From Acidobacteriota bacterium (GTDB taxonomy: Bacteria; Acidobacteriota; Vicinamibacteria; Vicinamibacterales; SCN-69-37), in contig JAKALV010000020.1 of the NCBI GenBank assembly GCA_021824055.1, forward strand, positions 1-22,256: a DNA stretch of 22,256 nt, given 5' to 3'. Under the pieces are notes generated by a model. That model did no database searches. It was not told the DNA's origin and saw only the letters and a list, made by a program, of their open reading frames with translations. Shown piece after piece: positions 14,681-22,238 of the stretch. A program made the translations under genes and the position numbers. The first letter of the stretch is position 1. Each line of letters begins with the position of its first letter.

Positions 14681-15286
14681 TCAGTACTTTCTCATGACGC
14701 CGATCACCACGCCCTGGAGCTGCACGTTGGCGGCGTCCGCAATGATCGGCTGCATCGCGGGGTTGGCCGGCTGCAGGCGAATCCGGCCGTTCTCCCGGTA
14801 GAACTTCTTGAGCGTTACCTCGTGGCCGCCGAGCAAGGCGATGACCATCTCGCCGTTGTCCGCGGTCTTGCGGTCTTCGACGATCACGAAGTCGCCGTCG
14901 CGAATCTGCTCGTCGATCATCGAGTCGCCCTTCACGCGCAGAACGTAGGTTTCGCGCCGGCCGACCAGGTCCTCGGGCACGGCGATGGTTTCGTTGGACG
15001 CGATGGCTTCGATCGGCACGCCGGCCGCGACGTACCCGAGCAGCGGCACGTCGATCGCCCGCTGGCCGACGCGGGCCGGCAGCAGCTCGACCGAGCGGCT
15101 GCGGTTCCAGGAGCGTCGGATGAAGCCCTTGTCCTGCAGATTGGTGAGATGCTTGTGCACCGTCGCGAGCGAAGATAGGCCGAAACGCCGGCCCACCTCC
15201 TCGAGACTGGGAGCGTAACCGTGCTGCTGGATGAATTCCTGTAAGTAGTCCAGAATCTCGCGTTGGCGCTTGGTCAGTGGCTGCAC
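14681..15286 (-). CDS. lexA: SOS repressor LexA
   Basis: This 201-residue repressor has an N-terminal winged helix (LTKRQREILDYLQEFI, YAPSLEEVGRRFGLSSLATVHKHL seen in parts, residues 4-66) and a C-terminal S24 peptidase/dimer domain. The self-cleavage site is Ala88-Gly89 in LLGYVAAGVP; the catalytic Ser122 is in VKGDSM and Lys160 in EVTLKKF. It therefore looks fully able to self-cleave when RecA filaments form. The start is GTG at 15286, which yields the normal MQPLTKRQ beginning. No Shine-Dalgarno is seen, and a possible promoter lies so close that the message may be leaderless. It heads a minus-strand run with the DUF3467 gene, nth, metallopeptidase and rsmA. Confidence 0.96.
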   Translation of the reverse strand: MQPLTKRQREILDYLQEFIQQHGYAPSLEEVGRRFGLSSLATVHKHLTNLQDKGFIRRSWNRSRSVELLPARVGQRAIDVPLLGYVAAGVPIEAIASNETIAVPEDLVGRRETYVLRVKGDSMIDEQIRDGDFVIVEDRKTADNGEMVIALLGGHEVTLKKFYRENGRIRLQPANPAMQPIIADAANVQLQGVVIGVMRKY

Positions 15287-15292
15287 GGCGCC

Positions 15293-15323
15293 ACGTTACC
15301 AAAGAAAAAGCGAAAGTTCAAAC
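15293..15323 (-). promoter_or_regulatory. Candidate lexA promoter with GTTTGAAC motif
   Basis: On the minus strand TTGAAC (15316-15321) and TAACGT (15293-15298) are 17 bp apart, resembling a housekeeping -35/-10 pair (4 of 6 and 3 of 6 consensus bases). The -10 is only six bases from the lexA GTG. The -35 overlaps GTTTGAAC (15316-15323), which could be half of a LexA operator of the GTTC/GAAC type. Both readings come from inspection only. Confidence 0.3.
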
Positions 15324-15336
15324 GGCAAGCTGGCGC

Positions 15337-15366
15337 TGTAACGGCGGGGGAGCGCGTGCGGTCTAA
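15337..15366 (+). promoter_or_regulatory. Candidate ECF-type promoter of the sigma factor operon
   Basis: TGTAACG (15337-15343) and TCTAA (15362-15366) are separated by about 18 bp, similar to the GAACTT / TCTRA boxes used by RpoE-like sigma factors. A transcript would start near 15373, about 38 bp before the sigma ATG at 15411. Autoregulation is common in this class. Evidence is sequence resemblance only. Confidence 0.3.
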
Positions 15367-15410
15367 CCTGACAGGACAAGTCCCAAGCGAAACTCCGTGG
15401 GAGCGGCGCC

Positions 15411-16070
15411 ATGAGCACAGCGGTACGGTCGGCCTCGATGACAGCGTTTGCCGCGTGGTCACCGCGAGTGAGTGAAGATTCTGCGATGGGCGACCGCCAG
15501 GCCCCATCGCGCGAGGCCGTGGCCCGGCTGCGCGAGGCCGACGATCGCGCGCTCGTTGAAGCCTTTCTGGCCGGCGCGCGCGAGGCGTTCGACGTGATCG
15601 TCGAGCGCCACCAGCGCCACGTCTATCAGCTCTGCTATCGTTTTCTGGGCAACCATGAGGACGCGTCCGATTTGACGCAGGACGTGTTCGTGCGCGCGTT
15701 CAAAGGATTGCGGAACTTCAAAGGCGACGCCGCGCTCGGCACGTGGCTCTACCGGGTCGGCGTCAACACGTGCCTGAACCGCGTGGCGTTGAAGCAGCCG
15801 CGGCTCGAGACCATCGAGCCGGAACAGCACGTGGATTCGCGCCATCCGGACGCGCACGAACTGGTGGCGCGCGACGAACGCGCCGTCGCGGTGCGCCGCG
15901 CGATCGCGCGGCTGCCGCCGAAGCAGCGGGCGACGCTGGTGCTGCGGATCTATCAGGAGATGAGCCACGAAGACATCGCCGCCGTCCTCGGCAGTTCGGA
16001 GGGCGCGGTGAAGGCGAACTTCTTCCATGCGCTGGGCAATCTGAAGCGCCTGTTGCGGCAACGGCCATGA
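15411..16070 (+). CDS. RNA polymerase sigma factor, ECF (RpoE-like)
   Basis: This is a 219-residue sigma-70 family member with only regions 2 and 4. Region 2 (about 47-118) contains FLGNHEDASDLTQDVFVRAF and TWLYRVGVNTCLNR; region 4 (about 160-212) has LPPKQRATLVLRIYQEMSHEDIA and the helix-turn-helix GSSEGAVKANFFHAL. It redirects polymerase to a small regulon when released by its anti-sigma factor, which is encoded next and overlaps by ATGA. The ATG at 15411 has GGGAG about eight bases upstream. An ATG at 15486 (codon 26) is an alternative that would remove a low-complexity N-terminus; most ECF factors start close to region 2, so the true start is uncertain. Confidence 0.93.
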   Translation: MSTAVRSASMTAFAAWSPRVSEDSAMGDRQAPSREAVARLREADDRALVEAFLAGAREAFDVIVERHQRHVYQLCYRFLGNHEDASDLTQDVFVRAFKGLRNFKGDAALGTWLYRVGVNTCLNRVALKQPRLETIEPEQHVDSRHPDAHELVARDERAVAVRRAIARLPPKQRATLVLRIYQEMSHEDIAAVLGSSEGAVKANFFHALGNLKRLLRQRP

Positions 16071-16648
16071 CGTCACACCTCTCACGCCGGCAGTTGGTGG
16101 ATGCGCTCGAGCGTCCGCTCTCCCTCGATCAGCAGGTCCACGTGGATCGGTGCGCCGCCTGCGCTGGAGAACTCGCCGCGATGCGCGCGCTCGTCGCCGA
16201 CGTCGCCGCGGCCGGCGAGGTGCCCGAGCCCTCGCCGCTGTTCTGGGATCGCCTCAGCGCGCGGGTCCGCGAAGCGGTGGATGCCGAGCCGGTGTCGGCC
16301 TCGGGCTGGGCCGGCTATTGGCGCCCGCTGGCCGCGCTCGCCGGCGTGCTTGCGGTGCTGATCCTGGCGGCCGTCCTGCGGCCGTCGCCCACGCCATCGC
16401 CGGCCGCGCGCCCGGCCGCGGCCTCGGCGAACGCGTCGGCCGCCTCGGACGTGACGACGTCCGAAGGATCAGAGGCGATGTGGGACATGATCGGCACGAT
16501 GGCGACGTCCATTGGCGTGGATGACGCGCGCGACGCGGGGCTGGTGCCCGGCCGCGCGGCAACCGACGCGGCCATCGAGTCACTGACGCAGGCCCAGCGG
16601 CGCGAGCTTGTCAAACTGTTGCGGGCCGAACTGGGCGCGTCCGATTGA
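16067..16648 (+). CDS. Membrane anti-sigma factor with zf-HC2-type zinc finger
   Basis: This 193-residue protein has a cytoplasmic N-terminal domain with His25-x3-Cys29-x2-Cys32 (HVDRCAACAGEL), the zinc-binding anti-sigma signature, one membrane segment at about 87-104 (LAALAGVLAVLILAAVL), and a Pro/Ala/Ser-rich outer region. It is expected to hold the ECF factor encoded directly upstream at the membrane until stress. The C-terminus carries SLTQAQRRELVKLLRAEL; LTQAQ (173-177) resembles the LTxxQ motif of Spy/CpxP proteins, and the next gene encodes such a protein. The start overlaps the sigma stop by ATGA. The role is inferred from motif plus context, which agree well. Confidence 0.88.
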   Translation: MTSHLSRRQLVDALERPLSLDQQVHVDRCAACAGELAAMRALVADVAAAGEVPEPSPLFWDRLSARVREAVDAEPVSASGWAGYWRPLAALAGVLAVLILAAVLRPSPTPSPAARPAAASANASAASDVTTSEGSEAMWDMIGTMATSIGVDDARDAGLVPGRAATDAAIESLTQAQRRELVKLLRAELGASD

Positions 16649-16665
16649 TGCGGGGAGAGTTTCTC

Positions 16666-17220
16666 ATGACTGGCGTGATTCGGACGTGGGCGATGGTGAG
16701 CCTGATGGTCGCATGCGCAACCGCGGCGTCCGCGGGCGTGCGGGCGCAGGCGGCCGGTGCGCCGCCGAGGGCGGGCCAGACGCCCGCGCCCGGTCCGGCC
16801 GGCCAGATTTCGCCAGCCGATATTCAGGCGATGTTTGACGCGATGACGGTGATGGATGCGGAGCGGTTTCTCAGCCTGACGTCCGACCAGTTTCCGCCGT
16901 TCGTGCAACGGTTGAAGAAACTGCAGGAGGCGCGCGTGTTGCACACGCGGCGCCGCAACCGGGCCATGAACGAACTGCGGCAGCTCGCCAATCCGCAGAA
17001 CGGGACCGGAGACGATGCGGCGATTGACGGCAAGTTGAAGGAACTGGCGGCGATCGACACGGAAGGCCGCGCGGCGATGGCCGCGGCGCTCGACGGGGTG
17101 GACCAGCTGCTGACGCCGCGCCAGCGCGCGCGGTTTCGACTGCTCGAGGACAACATCGATCGCAAGAAGCTGGATTTTCTGACGCGGGTTCGGCAGTCAG
17201 CCGGCCGCGGCGGGAAATAG
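16666..17220 (+). CDS. Spy/CpxP-like periplasmic protein
   Basis: This 184-residue protein has a signal peptide (MVSLMVACATAASAGVRAQA, cut near residue 29), a Pro/Ala linker, and a helical domain. Two LTxxQ motifs are present, LTSDQ (71-75) and LTPRQ (149-153), in a highly charged helical setting (FVQRLKKLQEARVLHTRRRNRAMNELR, quoted here as the hallmark region in part, 79-105). This pattern is typical of the Spy/CpxP/ZraP group of periplasmic chaperones and stress sensors. GGGGAGAG lies just before the ATG at 16666, which fits the signal peptide best; an ATG at 16648 overlapping the anti-sigma stop is a less likely start. Following the sigma and anti-sigma genes, it is probably either a target or a sensor partner of that circuit. 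Confidence 0.8.
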   Translation: MTGVIRTWAMVSLMVACATAASAGVRAQAAGAPPRAGQTPAPGPAGQISPADIQAMFDAMTVMDAERFLSLTSDQFPPFVQRLKKLQEARVLHTRRRNRAMNELRQLANPQNGTGDDAAIDGKLKELAAIDTEGRAAMAAALDGVDQLLTPRQRARFRLLEDNIDRKKLDFLTRVRQSAGRGGK

Positions 17221-17263
17221 CGTCCGGCACCGGCACCCGCGTTACCATGGAGTCGGTCACGCC

Positions 17264-17875
17264 GTGGTCAAACACGCAGCTCGTTTCATCGTCGTGCTGG
17301 CGATGGCGCATCAGAGCGCCGTGTGGGCGCAAGCCCCGTCCGCCTCGCGCGATTCCGAAAAGATGGACCGCGCGCTGGCGGCCATCCTGGTCAGGGCCGC
17401 CACGCCCCCGGCGAAAGGGAAGCCCGCGCCGGCGTTGCGCACCACGTTCACCGATACCGAACTGAACGCGTGGCTGGCCGGCGGCGGCAAAGACCAGTTG
17501 CCGCCGGGCATGGTCGGGCCGCGCGTCACATTCACCGGGCCGAGCACGCTGACCTTCAAGGGCGTGGTCGATCTCGACGCGGTGCGCAAGTCGCGTGAAC
17601 GGGGATGGCTCGATCCGTTCGCGTACCTCAACGGCTTCATGCAGATCTCGATCGTCGCGTCGTTGAGCGGCAAGGCCGGACAGGGGATATTCGACGTCGA
17701 ATCCGCGTCGCTTAACAACGTGCCCGTGCCGAAGGTCCTGCTGCAGGAGCTGATCACCTACTACTCGAAGTCGCCGCAGTTTCCCGACGGCGTCACCCTC
17801 GCCAAACCCTTTCCGCTGCCGGCCGGCGTGCGCGACCTGACGATTCAGCGCGGCTCGGCGACGGTGGTGCAGTAA
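17264..17875 (+). CDS. Secreted protein of unknown function
   Basis: This 203-residue protein starts at GTG, with GGAG eleven bases upstream. Residues 1-24 form a signal peptide (FIVVLAMAHQSAVWAQA). The mature part is mostly beta strand: FTDTELNAWLAG, VTFTGPSTLTFKGVVDLDAV, MQISIVASLSGKAGQGIFDVES, then VPVPKVLLQELITYYSKSP and the end LPAGVRDLTIQRGSATVV. The alternation suggests a periplasmic beta-rich domain that might bind a hydrophobic ligand, but I do not recognise a named family with confidence. It sits between the stress module and recG, 43 bp after the former and 9 bp before the latter, so it may belong to either operon. Confidence 0.8.
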   Translation: MVKHAARFIVVLAMAHQSAVWAQAPSASRDSEKMDRALAAILVRAATPPAKGKPAPALRTTFTDTELNAWLAGGGKDQLPPGMVGPRVTFTGPSTLTFKGVVDLDAVRKSRERGWLDPFAYLNGFMQISIVASLSGKAGQGIFDVESASLNNVPVPKVLLQELITYYSKSPQFPDGVTLAKPFPLPAGVRDLTIQRGSATVVQ

Positions 17876-17884
17876 CCTCGCGTC

Positions 17885-19987
17885 GTGGCGCAGGATCTGC
17901 TGAGCACGCCGCTGCAATATGTGCGCGGCGTTGGTCCCAAACGCGCGGCGGATCTGGCGCGGGCCGGCATGCAGACGGTGGAAGACCTGCTGCTGCGGTT
18001 TCCGCTGCGGTACGAAGACCGCGCCGCGCCGTGTGACATCCGGAATCTCCGCCCGGGCATGACGGCCACAGTGACGGCCGAGGTGGTGTCGAGCGGCATC
18101 CGCGCCACGCGGCGTCCGGGATTCCGGCTCTTCGAGGCCATCATCCGCGATGCGAGCGGCGGCATCACGCGCGCGGTGTTTCCCAATCAGGCCTTCCTCA
18201 AAGATGTCTTCAAACCGGAGCAGCGCGTGGTGCTGTATGGTCCGCTGGAATTTCGCGGAACCGGGCTGCAGTTCACCAATCCCGAGTACGAACTGATTCG
18301 CGCGGATGGTGACGACGACGAAGGGTCAGTCCACACCGGCCGGATCGTGCCGATCTACGAAAAGGCCGGCGCGATGACGCCGCGCATGCAGCGTGCGCTC
18401 GTGTATCGCGTGCTGCGGGAACTGCCGGCCACGATTGCCGACCCGGTGCCCGAGGCGGTTCGCGCGGGCCGGCGGCTGCCGGATCGGGCCGAGGCGATTC
18501 GCGCCGTGCACTTTCCGGACGCCGGCGCGTCGATGGAGGCGTTGAACGCGCTGAAGACGCCGGCCCATCAGCGGCTGATCTTCGAAGAGTTCTTCCTGTT
18601 CCAGGCCGGCATGGTGCTGCTTAAACGCCGCCATGCGGAGGATCGCAAGCCGCGGCCAGTCGTGGTGGATGATCGGATCCGCGACGCGGCGCGCGCGATC
18701 CTGCCGTTCAAGCTGACCGAAGGCCAGCGCACCGCGCTCCGCGAGATCGTCGCGGACATGCGCCGCGAGGAGCCGATGAACCGGTTGCTCCAGGGCGATG
18801 TCGGCGCGGGCAAGACGATCGTCGCGCTCCTGGCCGCGCTTGTCGCGATGGAGAACGGCCTGCAGGTGGCGTTCATGGCGCCGACCGAGATCCTGGCGGA
18901 CCAGCACTACCTCACCATCCGCCGCCTGCTCGATCGGGCGCGCTTCCGCGTGGTGTCGCTCACGGGCAGCCTGACCGCCGCCAAGCGTCGCGAGATTCAC
19001 GCGGAGATCGCGAGCGGAACGGCGAACTTGGTGGTCGGTACGCACGCGCTGGCGGAGGCCGATCTCGCGTTCAAGTCGCTCGGCCTGGTCATCATCGACG
19101 AGCAGCATCGCTTTGGCGTGATGCAGCGCGCGAGCTTGCGGTCGAAGGGCGAGCACCCGGACGTGCTGGTGATGACGGCGACGCCCATTCCGCGGACGCT
19201 GGCGCTCACGACCTACGGCGATCTGGACGTGTCGGTCATCCGCGAACTGCCGCCGGGGCGCCAGCCGATCACGACCGTATCCAAGAGCGAGTCGAAGCGG
19301 GAAGAGATCTATCGCCTCGTCCGGAAGGAACTCGCGGCGGGCCGCCAGGCCTACGTGGTCTATCCGCTCGTGGAAGATTCGGAAAAGGTGGACCTGCGCG
19401 CGGCGACGGCCATGGCGGATCATCTGCAGCAGGAAGTGTTTCAGGAATACGCGGTCGCGTTGTTGCACGGCCGGCTCAGGCAAGACGAGAAGGATCGCGT
19501 GATGGGCGCGTTCGCGCGCGGCGACGTGCAGGTGCTCGTGTCGACGACGGTGGTCGAAGTGGGTGTCGATGTGCCGAACGCCACCGTGATGGTGGTGGAG
19601 CACGCCGAACGATTCGGCCTGTCGCAGCTGCATCAGTTGCGGGGGCGCATCGGCCGCGGCGCGCACGCGTCGACGTGCGTGCTGCTGTATCAGTTCCCGC
19701 TCAGCGCGGACGCGAAGGCGCGTCTGGCGGCGCTGGTCGAGACGATCGACGGGTTCGTCATCGCCGAGCGCGATCTGGAGATTCGCGGCCCCGGCGATTT
19801 CTTCGGCACGCGCCAGTCGGGCATGCCCACGCTGCGCGTCGGCGATCTTCTCCGCGACCACCAGCTGATGGAGGAGGCGCGGCGCGAGGCTGTGGCGTGG
19901 CTCGATCAGCCGGAATCATCGCAGGCGCTGGTGGCGTACCTGTCGGCGAACTGGGCCGCCCGATTCGGCCTCGTGGGCGTGGGCTAG
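17885..19987 (+). CDS. recG: ATP-dependent DNA helicase RecG
   Basis: This 700-residue superfamily 2 helicase remodels stalled replication forks and Holliday junctions. It has an N-terminal helix-hairpin-helix-like start (VRGVGPKRAADLARAGM), a wedge OB domain (about 55-150), Walker A GDVGAGKT (304-311), the DEQH box (405-408; IIDEQHRFGV), MTATPIPRTLALT, and the C-terminal helicase lobe with VEVGVDVPNATVMVVE and QLHQLRGRIGRG. The translocation motif FFGTRQSGMP is present near the C-terminus. Length is close to E. coli RecG (693). The start is GTG at 17885, nine bases after the preceding stop; the resulting MAQDLLSTPLQYVRGVG is normal for the family. rsmD starts on the base after its stop. Confidence 0.97.
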   Translation: MAQDLLSTPLQYVRGVGPKRAADLARAGMQTVEDLLLRFPLRYEDRAAPCDIRNLRPGMTATVTAEVVSSGIRATRRPGFRLFEAIIRDASGGITRAVFPNQAFLKDVFKPEQRVVLYGPLEFRGTGLQFTNPEYELIRADGDDDEGSVHTGRIVPIYEKAGAMTPRMQRALVYRVLRELPATIADPVPEAVRAGRRLPDRAEAIRAVHFPDAGASMEALNALKTPAHQRLIFEEFFLFQAGMVLLKRRHAEDRKPRPVVVDDRIRDAARAILPFKLTEGQRTALREIVADMRREEPMNRLLQGDVGAGKTIVALLAALVAMENGLQVAFMAPTEILADQHYLTIRRLLDRARFRVVSLTGSLTAAKRREIHAEIASGTANLVVGTHALAEADLAFKSLGLVIIDEQHRFGVMQRASLRSKGEHPDVLVMTATPIPRTLALTTYGDLDVSVIRELPPGRQPITTVSKSESKREEIYRLVRKELAAGRQAYVVYPLVEDSEKVDLRAATAMADHLQQEVFQEYAVALLHGRLRQDEKDRVMGAFARGDVQVLVSTTVVEVGVDVPNATVMVVEHAERFGLSQLHQLRGRIGRGAHASTCVLLYQFPLSADAKARLAALVETIDGFVIAERDLEIRGPGDFFGTRQSGMPTLRVGDLLRDHQLMEEARREAVAWLDQPESSQALVAYLSANWAARFGLVGVG

Positions 19988-20542
19988 ATGCGCATCGTCG
20001 CGGGCGCGTTGAAGGGACGCCGGCTCGAGGGACCCGACTGGGATGGCCTGCGGCCCACGTCGGACTCGCTGCGCGAGACGCTCTTCAATGTGTTGGGCCC
20101 CACGGTGGCCGGCGCTCGCGTCATGGACGTGTTTGCCGGCACCGGCGCCGTCGGGCTCGAGGCGCTGAGCCGCGGCGCGGCGAGCGCGGCGTTTGTCGAG
20201 CAGGACGCGCGCGCGATTCGTCTGCTGGAACGTAACATCGCGCACTGCGGCGCGGAAAATGCGTGTGCTATTATTCGCGGCGATTTCATGAAAACACGCG
20301 CGCAGCGGATGGACTCGCCGATCCGCTACGACCTCGTGTTCCTGGACCCGCCGTACGACATCCCCGCGATCGAAACCGCGCTCGCCGCCGCCGCGTCGCT
20401 GACCGTGCCCGGCGGACGCATCGTGTTCGAGCACAGCCGCCGCCGCAGCCTGCCGGAGCGCGTGCCCGGCGCCGTGCGGTATCGCGTTTTGCAGGCCGGC
20501 GACAGCGCCTTGTCGTTCTACACTGCAAGCGAGGGCGCCTGA
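19988..20542 (+). CDS. rsmD: 16S rRNA (guanine966-N2)-methyltransferase
   Basis: This 184-residue SAM-dependent enzyme methylates one guanine of 16S rRNA in the small subunit. Motifs: MRIVAGALKGRRL at the start, RPTSDSLRETLFNVL (22-36), the SAM-binding DVFAGTGAVGLEALSRGA (47-64), acidic VEQD, and the catalytic DPPY (120-123). The ATG follows the recG stop with no gap, and coaD begins two bases after its stop. The pair rsmD-coaD is a widespread gene order, which supports both calls. Confidence 0.95.
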   Translation: MRIVAGALKGRRLEGPDWDGLRPTSDSLRETLFNVLGPTVAGARVMDVFAGTGAVGLEALSRGAASAAFVEQDARAIRLLERNIAHCGAENACAIIRGDFMKTRAQRMDSPIRYDLVFLDPPYDIPAIETALAAAASLTVPGGRIVFEHSRRRSLPERVPGAVRYRVLQAGDSALSFYTASEGA

Positions 20543-20544
20543 CC

Positions 20545-21033
20545 ATGCCGCGCATTGCCGTCTATCCCGGTTCGTTCGACCCGTTGACCAACGGGCACGT
20601 CGACATCATTCTGCGCGGCGCCAAACTGTTCGACCGGATCATCGTGGCCGTGCTGATCAACGCGGAGAAGAAGCCCCTGTTCTCGGTGGAGGAGCGGCTG
20701 GCCATCATTCGCGAGACCTTCAAGGCGACCGCGAATGTCGAAGCCGATCAGTTCAGCGGGCTGCTGATCGATTACGCGCGCGCGAAGCAGGCGAACGTGA
20801 TCGTGCGCGGCCTGCGCGCGGTGTCGGATTTCGAATACGAGATGCAGATGGCGCTGATGAATCGTCACCTGCAGCCGGCCGTTGAGACGGTGTTCATGAT
20901 GCCGGCCGAGCAGTACACGTACGTGAGTTCACGGCTGATCAAGGAAGTGGTCGCGCTTGGCGGCGACGTGACGGGGCTGGTGCCCGCCGGCGTTGAGGCC
21001 AGGCTTAACCGGAAGAAGAGGACACAGAAGTAA
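20545..21033 (+). CDS. coaD: Phosphopantetheine adenylyltransferase
   Basis: This 162-residue enzyme adenylates 4'-phosphopantetheine to dephospho-CoA, the penultimate step in coenzyme A synthesis. It has the nucleotidyltransferase GSFDPLTNGHVDII with TNGH at 15-18, the VRGLRAVSDFEYE block (88-99) that binds substrates, and YTYVSSRLIKEV (124-135) in place of the usual ISSTLVKE motif, with the ribose/phosphate contacts kept. Length is standard (about 160). The TAA stop shares its last base with the ATG of the aminotransferase (TAATG), so those two are coupled although their functions differ. Confidence 0.96.
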   Translation: MPRIAVYPGSFDPLTNGHVDIILRGAKLFDRIIVAVLINAEKKPLFSVEERLAIIRETFKATANVEADQFSGLLIDYARAKQANVIVRGLRAVSDFEYEMQMALMNRHLQPAVETVFMMPAEQYTYVSSRLIKEVVALGGDVTGLVPAGVEARLNRKKRTQK

Positions 21034-22238
21034 TGAGCGGGACGACTCCATCGCTGGCCGAGCGTATGTCGCACATCGGCCTGTCGCCGACCATGAAGGG
21101 CACGATCGCAGCCGAGCGGCTGCGGCGCGAAGGCGTCGACGTCGTCGACCTGGGCGCCGGCGAACCGGATTTCCCAACGCCCGCGCACATCACGGCGGCG
21201 GCGCACAAGGCGCTTGACGCCAACTTCACCAAGTACACGGCCAACATGGGCACGCTCGAATTGCGCGAGGCCATCGGCTACCGCTACCGCGAGGACTACG
21301 GCGTGTCGTACGCGCCGGACGAGGTGATCGCGGCCGCAGGCGGCAAGCAGGCGCTCTATCACGCGGCGATGACGATCTTCAATCCGGGCGACGAGGTGAT
21401 CACGCACGTGCCGGGGTGGCCGACGCTGATCGAGCAGATCAAGCTCGCCGGCGCGACGCCGGTCGTGGTGCGCACCAGCGCCGCGGAGGGGTTTGCGCTG
21501 CGGGCCGACGCGCTGCTCGCCGCCGTGACGCCGCGCACGCGCGCGATCATCGTCAACAGCCCGGGCAATCCAACGGGCGCGCTGATTTCGGAGAGCGAGG
21601 CGCGGACACTGGCGAAGGAAGCGGCCCGGCTCGGTCTGTGGGTCATCGTTGACCTGTGTTACGAGCAGCTGGTGTACGACCACGTGCCGCACAACCTGCC
21701 GAAGATCTTCGGCGACGCGATGCGCGAGAAGCTGGTGCTGTGCGGGTCGGCGTCGAAAGGCTACGCGATGACCGGCTGGCGCTGCGGCTGGGTGCTGGGG
21801 CCGACGGCCGTGGTCTCCGGCTGCAACGCGCTGCAGAGCCACGAGTCGTCGAACGTGAACTCGATCACGCAGAAGGCGGCCGTGGCGGCGCTCACCGGAC
21901 CCCAGGATTGCGTCGCCGAGATGCGCGCGATCTACATTCAGCGGCGGAATCAGGTGCTGGAATGGCTGCGCGAAGAGCCGCGGCTGGTGTGTCCGGTGCC
22001 GCAGGGCGCGTTCTACCTGTTCCCATCAATCGAAGCCTTCCTGTCGCCGGCCGGGGCGCCGACCTCGCAGGCGTTCACCGATGGGTTGCTGGCGAAAGAA
22101 CACGTGGTCGTGACGCCGGCCGAGGCGTTTGAATCCACGGGCGCGTTCCGTCTGTCGTACGCGACGTCGCTCGAACGGCTGCGCGAGGGTGTGACGAGGA
22201 TCATTCGGTACGCGAGATCGCTGCCGCTCGGCAAATGA
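21033..22238 (+). CDS. Class I PLP aminotransferase (aspartate/aromatic-type)
   Basis: This 401-residue fold-type I transaminase has the usual order: VDLGAGEPDFPTP (39-50), TKYTANMGTLELREAI, GGKQALYHAA, the ring-stacking Trp129 (PGWPTL), NSPGNPTGA (Asn179), Asp207 and Tyr210 in VIVDLCYE, the Schiff-base Lys242 in SASKGYAMTGWR, and the carboxylate-binding Arg373 in FRLSYATS. It resembles the I-gamma subgroup that includes bacterial aspartate and prephenate aminotransferases. The DLCYE segment replaces the commoner DEIYE, and PGWPTL the commoner PYWVSY, so substrate range may differ. With the aromatic operon at the other end of the window, a part in Tyr/Phe formation is possible but not shown. 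Confidence 0.92.
   Translation: MSGTTPSLAERMSHIGLSPTMKGTIAAERLRREGVDVVDLGAGEPDFPTPAHITAAAHKALDANFTKYTANMGTLELREAIGYRYREDYGVSYAPDEVIAAAGGKQALYHAAMTIFNPGDEVITHVPGWPTLIEQIKLAGATPVVVRTSAAEGFALRADALLAAVTPRTRAIIVNSPGNPTGALISESEARTLAKEAARLGLWVIVDLCYEQLVYDHVPHNLPKIFGDAMREKLVLCGSASKGYAMTGWRCGWVLGPTAVVSGCNALQSHESSNVNSITQKAAVAALTGPQDCVAEMRAIYIQRRNQVLEWLREEPRLVCPVPQGAFYLFPSIEAFLSPAGAPTSQAFTDGLLAKEHVVVTPAEAFESTGAFRLSYATSLERLREGVTRIIRYARSLPLGK

Noticed and set aside
13721..15178. 485-residue plus-strand open frame opposite nth, DUF3467 and lexA
   Set aside because: It crosses three recognised genes and shows no domain.
18326..19861. 511-residue minus-strand open frame inside recG
   Set aside because: Antisense shadow of a complete RecG.
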